From: UBA11612 sp963976395
Lineage (GTDB): Bacteria > Pseudomonadota > Alphaproteobacteria > Rhodospirillales > Rhodospirillaceae
Assembly: GCA_963976395.1 (NCBI GenBank)
Contig: CAXBLG010000049.1
Location: forward strand, 1-23,945
Direction of reading: 5' to 3'
DNA length: 23,945 nucleotides
The translations under genes were made by a program, and so were the position numbers. The notes under the pieces were generated by a model. The model ran no database searches and was not told the DNA's origin. It saw nothing but the letters and a program-made list of their open reading frames with translations. Positions 16,153-23,545 of this stretch are shown here, one piece after another; the stretch's first letter is position 1; the number at the start of each line of letters is the position of its first letter.

Positions 16153-18199
16153 CGGTAGAGCCGCCGATGATGATTGCAGATGCATGTGCGTCTAACGGAT
16201 AGCGGAGATTCGAGAGAATATGCGATGAAACGCTGCGGGACGTGTCAAGTAGCACGTTCCATCCAGTTCCAATCGAAGAAGCGGGGAGTTGAAAGCAGCG
16301 CGTTTTGCTGCCGGCATTCATCAAGATGATTAAAGGTGGCTCAGCTTCGCCCATGAAAAAACCAAAACACTGAAGGTGTGGATCATTCCAATCACTGTCG
16401 GTCATATCTCGCCCGTCCGGGTGAAGCCATATTATGTCTTTAGAGCCATCATCGGCTATGGGTCGGCCCAAGAAGAAATGGGAACGGCGGAGGGTAGGCA
16501 CGTCCTTCCGCAAGGCGATAAGCCGCTGGACGAACTGCAGGAACTTAACGTCGTTCGGGTCATGTGGCGACCAATCAATCCAACTGATTTCGTTGTCCTG
16601 ACAATACGCATTGTTGTTGCCCCGCTGAGTGCGTCCAAGCTCGTCGCCTGCCAGCAGCATGGGCACCCCCTGAGACGTCAACAATGTGAGCAAGAGATTA
16701 CGCTTCTGTTGCAGTCGGAGTCGTTCAATCGAAATGTCCGTTGTCGGCCCTTCGACGCCGCAATTCCAACTGTAATTATAATTGTGTCCGTCGCGATTCT
16801 CTTCGCCGTTGGCCTCATTGTGCTTATGCGCGTAGCTGACCAAATCAAGCAAGGTGAAACCATCGTGGCTTGTAATGTGATTGATGCTCGATGTGGGCGC
16901 CGGAAATAGATCGCTTGATCCTGCGATGCATGTTGCTAGTGTTGCCGTTTGATGAGAGTCGCCGCGCCAAAAAGCACGAACCGTGTCCCGATATTTATCG
17001 TTCCATTCGCTCCAAGTGGTGGGGAACCCACCAAGATGGTGTCCGGTGATGTCCCAAGGTTCCGCGATCATCTTTAATTGTGACAGGATCGGATCGGTGG
17101 AAATTGTTTTTAGTAGTGGCGCCTCCCGCTGAAAGCCGGTCTCCGTTCGTGCCAATACGGGAGCCAAATCGAACCGAAAGCCGTCTGCGCCCATCTCCAT
17201 GGCCCACATTCTCAGTGAGTCTAGAATCAATTTCTGTACTTGAGGATGGGATACTTGCAGAGTGTTTCCGCATCCAGTGTCATTCACATAGGTGGTCTTA
17301 TCTGCCGGATCCAAGGCGTAATAGCTGGCGTTGTCGATTCCTCGCAGTGAAAATGTCGGGCCGTGTCGTCCACCCTCTGCTGTGTGGTTAAAGACAACAT
17401 CCAGAATTACTTCTATACCAGCACAATGAAAGGTTTCGACCATACTTTGAAATTCATTCCGACTATCCGATCCGGCATAGCGCGCATCGAGTGCGAAAAA
17501 GTTGTAGGGATTGTACCCCCAGTAGTTTGCCAGACCCTGACGGACCAAGTGGGGTTCGTCGGCGAATGGAAAAATTGGCATCAGTTCAACGGCTGTAATA
17601 CCCAACTTTTGCAAATGGTCTATCACGGCGGGCGCAGTGAGGCCCGCAATACGGCCTCGGTTCGACGGCGGCACCTTGGGATAACGCGTCGTCATTCCCT
17701 TGACGTGAAGCTCGTAAATGATGGTATCTGTCCACGACGTTTGCAGCCTTGTGAAGTCGGATAGCCCTACCGTGCCCGTGACTATTGCTTTTGGAACGTA
17801 TGGTGCACTATCGCGCGTGAAAAGAGAGCGGTCCTCCGACGGGTCGTCGGTGCGATGAGTATAAAGCGCTTCGTTCGATACAACTGGGCCGGTGAGAGCC
17901 CGGGCGTAGGGATCGACTAACAGTTTGTGGCTGTTAAATAGGTGCCCCCGCTTTGGCTGATACGGACCGTGGACACGATAGCCGTATAAAAGACCGGGGG
18001 CCGCCTCTGGGAGATATCCGTGCCAAATGTCTTTGGTGCGCGCGGGCAATAGAAGACGCTCAACTTCGCGGCCGCCTCCTTCGGAAAAAAGGCAAAGTTC
18101 GACTTTCTCACCGTGCGCCGAGAAAAGGGCAAAGTTAACGCCATGGCCGTCCCAATGTGCGCCCAGAGGATCGGGCGCGCCAATATCCAGGCGATCCAT
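16145..18199 (-). CDS. glgX: Glycogen debranching enzyme
   Basis: Hydrolyses alpha-1,6 branch points of phosphorylase-limit glycogen, releasing short maltodextrins. The 684-residue protein has an N-terminal CBM48 domain (PLGAHWDGHGVNFALFSAHG) and a GH13 barrel. DVVFNHTAEGG is conserved region I, GADGFRFDLAPVLAR carries nucleophile Asp344, MIAEPWDITG carries acid/base Glu380, and NHITSHDGFTLLDLVSY supplies the third acid. HNEANGEENRDGHNYNYSWN is characteristic of GlgX and isoamylase. The start at ATG 18199 overlaps the glgB stop as TGATG. The frame stays open upstream to 18295, but those 32 residues lie inside glgB and do not look like family sequence. Second gene of the operon. Confidence 0.96.
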   Translation of the reverse strand: MDRLDIGAPDPLGAHWDGHGVNFALFSAHGEKVELCLFSEGGGREVERLLLPARTKDIWHGYLPEAAPGLLYGYRVHGPYQPKRGHLFNSHKLLVDPYARALTGPVVSNEALYTHRTDDPSEDRSLFTRDSAPYVPKAIVTGTVGLSDFTRLQTSWTDTIIYELHVKGMTTRYPKVPPSNRGRIAGLTAPAVIDHLQKLGITAVELMPIFPFADEPHLVRQGLANYWGYNPYNFFALDARYAGSDSRNEFQSMVETFHCAGIEVILDVVFNHTAEGGRHGPTFSLRGIDNASYYALDPADKTTYVNDTGCGNTLQVSHPQVQKLILDSLRMWAMEMGADGFRFDLAPVLARTETGFQREAPLLKTISTDPILSQLKMIAEPWDITGHHLGGFPTTWSEWNDKYRDTVRAFWRGDSHQTATLATCIAGSSDLFPAPTSSINHITSHDGFTLLDLVSYAHKHNEANGEENRDGHNYNYSWNCGVEGPTTDISIERLRLQQKRNLLLTLLTSQGVPMLLAGDELGRTQRGNNNAYCQDNEISWIDWSPHDPNDVKFLQFVQRLIALRKDVPTLRRSHFFLGRPIADDGSKDIIWLHPDGRDMTDSDWNDPHLQCFGFFMGEAEPPLIILMNAGSKTRCFQLPASSIGTGWNVLLDTSRSVSSHILSNLRYPLDAHASAIIIGGSTDD

Positions 18200-20085
18200 C
18201 ACGCTGGTTGTAGAATGAGTGCGGCAAGAGGTGGCACGGTAAGCTCTAACGAATGAGGTTGGTCGTTCCATGGTACACTTGCCGCGATTGCGCACCCGGA
18301 ATTGCCTACGTTGGATCCGCCGTAGATCTCCGAATCCGAATTAAAAAGTTCGCGATACTCGCCCGCGCGGGGAACGCCTACACGGTATCGGTGGCGGACG
18401 ACCGGCGAAAAGTTACACACGATAATCACAAAATCTGATCTATTGGATCCAAAGCGCAAAAACGAGACGGCATTATTGTCTTGATCGTTTGAGTTGAGCC
18501 AGCAGAAACCATCTGGTTCGCAGTCGCGTTCATGCAGTGCAGATAATGACTGATAAAGCGTGTTCAAGTTGCGCACTAGGGTTTGTATGCCTTTGTGGTC
18601 TGCATTGTCTAATAAGTGCCAGTCGAGACTGACATTGTGATTCCATTCTTGCCATTGTCCAAACTCACAGCCCATAAAAAGTAATTTCTTGCCCGGGTGC
18701 GTATAGAAAAATGTTAAGTAAGCGCGAAGATTGGCAAACTTCTGCCAGTGGTCCCCCGGCATCTTGGAGAGCAAAGAGCCTTTGCCGTGAACCACTTCAT
18801 CGTGAGAAAGAGGTAAGATGAAGTTCTCATGGAACGCATAAAGCATACCAAAGGTGAGGTCGCCGTGATGATGCTTTCGGTAAACCGGATCGTGCCGCAT
18901 GTAGCGCAGAGTGTCGTTCATCCAGCCCATGTTCCACTTGAAGCCGAAACCAAGGCCGCCGGTGTAGGTGGGCCGAGATACTTGAGGCCAGGCAGTCGAC
19001 TCTTCGGCTATGGTGATGGCGCCGGGACAGGTGGCGTAGACAGCTTCATTTAGTCGGCGCAGAAAGTTGATTGCGTCCAGATTCTCATTTCCACCGTATA
19101 TATTTGGCACCCACTCGCCCGTACTTTTGGCATAGTCCAGATATAACATTGACGCCACTGCATCTGCTCTTAGGCCGTCCATGTGATAGTCTTCAAGCCA
19201 CGAAAGGGCATTGCAAATGAGGTAATTGGCCACTTCAGTGCGGCCGTAGTTATAGATCAGTGTGTCCCATTCCGATTGTCGGCCTTGGCGGGGATCATCA
19301 TGTTCATAAAGACATGTCCCATCAAAACGAACCAGCCCATGACCGTCCTCGGGGAAGTGGCTCACGACCCAATCAAGAATGACGCCGATTCCCTCGCGGT
19401 GGGCACGGTTTATAAAGGCTCGCAGATCGTCCGAGGTGCCATAGCGGCTAGTGGGTGCAAAAAGTCCGAGCGGCTGATAGCCCCAAGAACCGTAAAAAGG
19501 ATGCTCAGAAATGGGCAGAACTTCAATGTGGGTGAAACCCATTTCCTTTACATATGGGATTAAGCGGTCCGCGATCTCTCGGTAGGTCATGAAACTGCCG
19601 TCGTTGTTCCGAGCCCAAGAGCCTAAATGAACTTCGTAAATCGCCATCGGAGTATGCCGTGGATCGCCCTGCTGGCGGCGTCTCATCCACTCATCGTCGG
19701 ACCATGGGAACGTACTCGGAGCGCAGACGACTGATGCGCTTCGGGGAGGAATCTCGTGCGCTCCCGCGAAAGGATCGGCCTTTAACGGCAGGTGGGCGCC
19801 AATCGCCGATTGAATATCAAATTTATAGGATGCTCCCGGCAGGACGCCATCAACGAAAACCTCCCAAACGCCTGACGATGCGCAGGGTCGCATAATATGG
19901 TAATCGGGGACCCATCCATTGAAGTCGCCTACTACGCTGACGCGTTGGGCATTGGGCGCCCATACCCTGAACCACACCCCTTCAGCGCCATCCCTATGTC
20001 CGAAGTGTGCGCCCAATTTCTTATGAAGACGCAAATGCTTCCCTTCGCCCATCAAATGATGGTCGAATTCACAAAAATTATTCAT
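18199..20085 (-). CDS. glgB: 1,4-alpha-glucan branching enzyme
   Basis: Introduces alpha-1,6 branches into glycogen. The 628-residue form has a CBM48 domain at about residues 30-120 (VWFRVWAPNAQRVSVVGDFN) and lacks the extra N-terminal N1 domain of the 728-residue E. coli enzyme. The GH13 catalytic residues are all present: DGLRADAVASM (nucleophile Asp308), TIAEESTAWP (acid/base Glu361) and LSHDEVVHGKGS (third Asp). The 53-residue gap between the first two equals that of E. coli. Two substitutions are unusual: DWVVSHFP where DWVPxHFP is usual, and LRADAV where LRVDAV is usual. ATG at 20085 has no strong ribosome site. First gene of glgB-glgX-malQ; a 359-nt gap with inverted repeats lies upstream. 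Confidence 0.96.
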   Translation of the reverse strand: MNNFCEFDHHLMGEGKHLRLHKKLGAHFGHRDGAEGVWFRVWAPNAQRVSVVGDFNGWVPDYHIMRPCASSGVWEVFVDGVLPGASYKFDIQSAIGAHLPLKADPFAGAHEIPPRSASVVCAPSTFPWSDDEWMRRRQQGDPRHTPMAIYEVHLGSWARNNDGSFMTYREIADRLIPYVKEMGFTHIEVLPISEHPFYGSWGYQPLGLFAPTSRYGTSDDLRAFINRAHREGIGVILDWVVSHFPEDGHGLVRFDGTCLYEHDDPRQGRQSEWDTLIYNYGRTEVANYLICNALSWLEDYHMDGLRADAVASMLYLDYAKSTGEWVPNIYGGNENLDAINFLRRLNEAVYATCPGAITIAEESTAWPQVSRPTYTGGLGFGFKWNMGWMNDTLRYMRHDPVYRKHHHGDLTFGMLYAFHENFILPLSHDEVVHGKGSLLSKMPGDHWQKFANLRAYLTFFYTHPGKKLLFMGCEFGQWQEWNHNVSLDWHLLDNADHKGIQTLVRNLNTLYQSLSALHERDCEPDGFCWLNSNDQDNNAVSFLRFGSNRSDFVIIVCNFSPVVRHRYRVGVPRAGEYRELFNSDSEIYGGSNVGNSGCAIAASVPWNDQPHSLELTVPPLAALILQPA

Positions 20086-20444
20086 ACAAGCGTATTCACA
20101 GTTGAATAACAGGGCTGATGAAATTCAGTAGACACTTTTACCCACTAAACCGCTGAAATGTTTCTGTAGGGTGACTTCCTTGCGGCTTTCGAGCTGGGCC
20201 GTTCCTTGTGAATGTTACGCTTAGTCCGCAGCCAATGATCTATGGTCCGCCCATTCGGGTGGCCTTCGGACTCCCAGTAACATAGATTCGTGACGGACTT
20301 GGTGGCGGGGCTCATGCTTATTTTCTCGTTTGCTTCCGTTGTGGTTCCGAGAATATGTAACTCTTGTGTCGGAAATCTAATGGGAGGCGATTCTTGTGTT
20401 CTCGCGTTCTAGTCGGATGGCGCGCAGTTGCCCAACAACAGCCG
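20086..20444. other. Intergenic region upstream of glgB with nested inverted repeats
   Basis: No gene is visible in these 359 bases between usp and glgB, both on the minus strand. A nested inverted repeat spans 20238-20287. The left arm is ATCTATG plus GTCCG at 20238-20249. The right arm is CGGAC at 20267-20271, a 9-nt gap, then CATAGAT at 20281-20287. It could be a structured leader of the glgB operon. There is no T-run, so it is not a classical terminator, and I see no FNR-like box here. Confidence 0.4.
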
Positions 20445-20861
20445 CTATTTGATCAAGGTGACTGGGACCGTAGCCGACTGAATAACTTTCGTCGCGACGG
20501 ATCCCATGAATAATCCTTTCAACGCTCCAAGGCCTCTCGTTCCCATAATTATTTCTTGGCACTTTGCTTTTTCCGCATAGGAGACTATTTCCTTCGCTGC
20601 TTCCCCGCATTCCACATGGAACTCTGCACGAAGTTGACTTTTTAGAGACTTAACTTTTTGTTTTGAATCGAGGCGCTTGAGTTCTGAAGCCTTCCATCTA
20701 TCGACCACTTCCTGGCCGAGATAGAGGGAGGGCGGAATCTCAGGTTGCACATGAAGAATCACGGTCGAAAATTGGTCCCCCCGCTGCTTGCGCGCAAGTG
20801 CATATTCAAGCGCTCGGATGGAGTGATTTGAGCCGTCAATAGGGAGCAGGATTTTCCACAT
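20445..20861 (-). CDS. Universal stress protein (UspA family)
   Basis: A single-domain cytoplasmic stress protein of 138 residues, close to the family norm. It starts MWKILLPIDGSNHSIRALEY, the first strand with the conserved Asp. It ends with the ATP-binding loop GTRGLGALKGLFMGSVATKV, which fits the G-2X-G-9X-G(S/T) pattern, followed by the last strand VPVTLIK. The start at ATG 20861 is preferred because it begins exactly at the domain; a TTG at 20924 would add 21 basic residues that the family lacks. A perfect TTGAC-N4-GTCAA palindrome at 20997-21010 lies upstream at class II spacing, suggesting induction by a FNR/FixK/Anr-type regulator, as is known for usp genes in other proteobacteria. 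Confidence 0.9.
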   Translation of the reverse strand: MWKILLPIDGSNHSIRALEYALARKQRGDQFSTVILHVQPEIPPSLYLGQEVVDRWKASELKRLDSKQKVKSLKSQLRAEFHVECGEAAKEIVSYAEKAKCQEIIMGTRGLGALKGLFMGSVATKVIQSATVPVTLIK

Positions 20862-20968
20862 AGAGAGATTCCGTTTTCGGTGTTCGTAATATTTCTTCCA
20901 CCGCAATCGCCGGACATAGGTCAATGCCTAAATCAATGTGCCTGCGCGAAACTCACATTATCTGAGTA

Positions 20969-21010
20969 ATCTTAATATCCCGCATTGCCGCGAGCATTGA
21001 CGACAGTCAA
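20969..21010 (-). promoter_or_regulatory. FNR/FixK-like box and -10 for usp
   Basis: TTGACGACAGTCAA at 20997-21010 is a perfect inverted repeat. TAAGAT on the minus strand at 20974-20969 begins 29.5 bp from the box centre, which puts the box at -41.5 of the expected start, the standard class II position. The match of the -10 element to TATAAT is moderate (4 of 6). Confidence 0.55.
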
Positions 21011-21275
21011 CACTAGTATCCTGCGGTATGTTAAACTAGCTCATTGCGAATGTCGGTCAAGGATTACATAAGCATTGGATTGGGTGGTAACCAAATAGCT
21101 TGTTGCGTGGCGATGGAGCGCGACTGTGTAGGGTCCAGAATCACTCATTCTATTTGTAGCCCGATATGATTGTGCAAACAATGTTTGTGGCTGTCCTCCT
21201 TGTGGTAAACTTAATAAGTATTGGCCCAATCAAATTTTCCTTTGAAAGTTAAGGCGGACGTCGAACGTTCTAAAT
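21011..21275. other. Stretch without a recognisable gene
   Basis: Between the box upstream of usp and the dehydrogenase relic I see no supported gene. A 62-codon minus-strand frame at 21041-21229 has no recognisable domain or ribosome site. Confidence 0.4.
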
Positions 21276-21666
21276 CGCGTGGTTTGTCGAAGCTGCAAAC
21301 GCTTCGGCCAGCCATAGAAAAGCCCGCATTTACGATAAACTGGTGGTGACCGCACGAGTAAATGTATTCGATACAGCAGCGCTGGTGAGAGCCATTGTCG
21401 ACAATCGGCTCAAAGGAGCCGGTTTGGATGTGCTCCCGGAGGAACCGCTGATCCGCGAGGAAGCCGAGATTTTCCGTGCACCGCCGAACGTCGAATACGA
21501 CCTTAAGGCGCTGGTTGCTAATCATGTGCTTCTGAGATTTCCGAACGTAATCATAACACCGCACATCGCTTATAATACGGACAGTGCCGTTGAACGTATT
21601 GTCCAATTCACGCTCGACAATATTCGAGCCTTTGGAAGGGGCCAGCCGCAGAACGTCGTGCGATGA
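21276..21666 (+). pseudogene. D-2-hydroxyacid (D-lactate-type) dehydrogenase, C-terminal relic
   Basis: From 21349 the frame reads TARVNVFDTAALVRAIVDN, then LKGAGLDVLPEEP, a lid-type insert (REEAEIF...DLKALVANHVLLRFPN) and VIITPHIAYNTDSAVERI. This is the end of a D-isomer-specific 2-hydroxyacid dehydrogenase, closest in style to D-lactate dehydrogenase; the PHIAYNT His is the catalytic acid. Just upstream, a different frame reads EKPAFTIN, which is the normal sequence before TARG. The two are separated by TGGTGGTG at 21341-21348, an apparent 8-nt insertion that breaks the frame. The catalytic domain, the Rossmann GxGxxG loop and the catalytic Arg are gone. In vivo it would have reduced pyruvate to lactate or oxidised lactate. 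Confidence 0.8.
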
Positions 21667-21895
21667 TAGGCATCCTGCCGACGGCTATTGTCAGGTGAAA
21701 CCTAAACGGTCTGGAAAGACTTTAATGCGGGTGACCTCAGTCGGCAAGCCGTGACCAGCCAGCGAAAGTAACAACCCAGTAGAGTTGGTTTATCCTGTGC
21801 CGAGGGAGTGCCCGTGATACATAAGCGCTTTCAAATCACATCAAGTAAATGGAAGTGACAGCTATTGCACAACGAACTTTGTGAAGGTGATCATT

Positions 21896-22546
21896 ATGAG
21901 TCACAAATACATACCGGCTCTTCGTTTTCATTGGCTCACTGGCCTTTACGATCCCATCGTCACGCTAACGACTCGCGAAAGTGTATTTAAGACCCGCTTG
22001 ATTGAGTTGGCGAACTCTAGCCAGGGTGCGCGCGTGCTAGATTTGGGATGTGGTACTGGTACGTTCGCGATACTCCTGAAACAAAAACGGGATGATGTCG
22101 TTGTTTCAGGGATAGACGGAGACAATGTCGTTCTTGCGAGGGCAAAACAAAAGGCTGCAAAAGCTGGTGTAAATATTCAATTTGATCGGGGCCTAGCTTT
22201 TGCATTGCCCTATGCGGACGAGACATATGATCAAATAGTTTCGACGCTCTTTTTTCATCATCTCTCATGGGAAAACAAGATTGGTACGCTAAAAGAAGCT
22301 TTCCGCGTTCTCAAGCCGGGGGGCCGCCTTCATATCGCTGATTGGGGAAAAGCCACCAGCTCATTGATGCGAATACTTTTCTTCGGTGTCCAATTGCTCG
22401 ACGGATTTAAAACAACGGCGGATAATGTGAGGGGGCTGCTACCGGAGGCAATGCGAACGGCTGGCTTTGTTGATATTGCAATCAAGGAGGAGATATCTAC
22501 GATGTTCGGAACATTGTCTTTGTATCAGGCTTCTAAGCTTTCGTGA
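21896..22546 (+). CDS. Class I SAM-dependent methyltransferase
   Basis: A 216-residue soluble protein with the methyltransferase fold of the UbiE/Methyltransf_11 type. Motif I is VLDLGCGTGTFAILL near residues 45-59 and the acidic end of strand 2 is GIDGD. LPYADETYDQIVSTLFFHHL gives motifs II-III, and FRVLKPGGRLHIADWG is the post-III block. The N-terminal LRFHWLTGLYDPIV resembles UbiE-like and phospholipid or arsenite-type methyltransferases, but the substrate cannot be assigned. The ATG at 21896 is preferred over the in-frame GTG at 21881 because AAGG at 21884-21887 is at the right distance. It stands alone, with 152 nt before the next gene. Confidence 0.85.
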   Translation: MSHKYIPALRFHWLTGLYDPIVTLTTRESVFKTRLIELANSSQGARVLDLGCGTGTFAILLKQKRDDVVVSGIDGDNVVLARAKQKAAKAGVNIQFDRGLAFALPYADETYDQIVSTLFFHHLSWENKIGTLKEAFRVLKPGGRLHIADWGKATSSLMRILFFGVQLLDGFKTTADNVRGLLPEAMRTAGFVDIAIKEEISTMFGTLSLYQASKLS

Positions 22547-22593
22547 GGTAGGTGACAGCCGCTATGTGCATGCGTAATGAAGTGCTCGCCCCA

Positions 22594-22629
22594 AATGTAC
22601 TCTCTTGCTATAATGTACTCTCTTGCTAT
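22594..22629 (+). repeat. Two-copy 18-bp tandem repeat
   Basis: AATGTACTCTCTTGCTAT occurs twice, back to back, at 22594-22611 and 22612-22629 without a mismatch. It lies about 70 bp upstream of the DUF6629 gene. TATAAT at 22609-22614 arises at the junction of the two copies and could act as a -10 element. Confidence 0.8.
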
Positions 22630-22698
22630 ATTGATATTGATTGTTTTGCTAAGGCCATTCGAAATTCCTCAAAATAATCAAAATAAGAAGAACAAAGC

Positions 22699-23385
22699 AT
22701 GTGTTGGTCTGAGCCTGTAAGCTTTGTAGTCGGTGGAACCCTGATTGCAGGCGGAGTGTTCGCCGGCTGGAAAGCAATCAGGATAAATAAAAGATATTTT
22801 CCTGTTTCACAGATGCCAACGCTTGCGGGGCTTCAGCAACTATTGGAAGGCCATGTGTGGATGGGAGTGAATACTGTCGACCCATCGATGATTTGGTGGG
22901 CCTCAATGGGATATATCTTCTTCTCATGGCTGATGTGGCCGGTCTGGATACCATTCAGCATTTATTTTTTGGAGCCTCCGGCGAGTCGGCGCAAGTTGCC
23001 ATTGTTGGGCTTCGTCATGGCGGGGCTTGCTTTCGGTCTAATACTTTATGTTCCACACATTTTCCATCCCGAATGGGTGGATGTCAGTATCAGCCGGCAC
23101 TCACTCGCCTATGAAGATACCATGTTTCTAGACTATTTGATTCCTCGGGCATTGACTTACTCGATTTACATTTTCCTGCTCGTGACACCGGCCATGATCT
23201 CGACCTATCTGCATATGCGCCTTTTCGGGTTAACGCTGATTGCCGTCTTAGTCGTGGTATATGCGTTTTTGACCTACGCTTATATTTCTTTCTTTTGCCT
23301 ACTCGCTGGCTTGGCAACCTTTCACCTGATCTACATCATCGTGCGGAACAAATGCTGCCGTGAATGCCCGGAACTATTCGGATAA
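22699..23385 (+). CDS. DUF6629-like multi-pass membrane protein
   Basis: The 228-residue protein has about six or seven membrane helices. It begins MCWSEPVSFVVGGTLIAGGV, close to the MCFSAxASF start that marks the DUF6629 group, and carries QQLLEGHVWMGV near residues 46-57, the family's other conserved block. No function is established for these proteins. The C-terminus ends in a short cytoplasmic tail with a Cys pair (NKCCRECPELFG). ATG at 22699 has a modest AAGAAG site upstream. A tandem repeat lies in its presumed promoter region. Confidence 0.65.
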   Translation: MCWSEPVSFVVGGTLIAGGVFAGWKAIRINKRYFPVSQMPTLAGLQQLLEGHVWMGVNTVDPSMIWWASMGYIFFSWLMWPVWIPFSIYFLEPPASRRKLPLLGFVMAGLAFGLILYVPHIFHPEWVDVSISRHSLAYEDTMFLDYLIPRALTYSIYIFLLVTPAMISTYLHMRLFGLTLIAVLVVVYAFLTYAYISFFCLLAGLATFHLIYIIVRNKCCRECPELFG

Positions 23386-23393
23386 CATTAAAA

Positions 23394-23410
23394 GCGATTG
23401 TTTCAGTCGC
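23394..23410. terminator. Possible minus-strand terminator hairpin
   Basis: GCGATTG at 23394-23400 pairs with CAGTCGC at 23404-23410 across a TTT loop (7 bp, one G-T pair). Read on the minus strand the stem is followed by TTTTAATG, so it would terminate transcription entering from the right. On the plus strand no T-run follows, so it is weak as a terminator for the DUF6629 gene. Confidence 0.35.
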
Positions 23411-23471
23411 GGTCATTCTACTTAGGAAAAACTCAGCTAAAATCCGCTATAGTGTCATCACAACCATAATC

Positions 23472-23516
23472 TTGACAGAGATCAATGTCCCGCAGACGAA
23501 TTGGGCCGAGTATTTT
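23472..23516 (+). promoter_or_regulatory. FNR/FixK-like box and -10 of the second nuclease copy
   Basis: TTGACAGAGATCAA at 23472-23485 is the same box, in inverted orientation, as that at 461-474. TATTTT at 23511-23516 is the matching -10 element, and the spacer between them is also conserved. The promoter is better preserved than the gene it serves. Confidence 0.5.
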
Positions 23517-23545
23517 TTAAGGGTTTCGAATCGGAGGGGACATTC

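Noticed and set aside
20377..20610. 77-codon minus-strand frame overlapping the end of usp
   Set aside because: Lies mostly in another frame of the UspA gene, with no domain or ribosome site.
20862..20924. N-terminal extension of the Usp protein from a TTG start
   Set aside because: The extra 21 residues are basic and outside the UspA fold. The ATG at 20861 begins exactly at the first conserved strand.
22594..22629. Start of a CRISPR array
   Set aside because: Only two directly adjacent copies of 18 bp with no spacer and no cas genes nearby.
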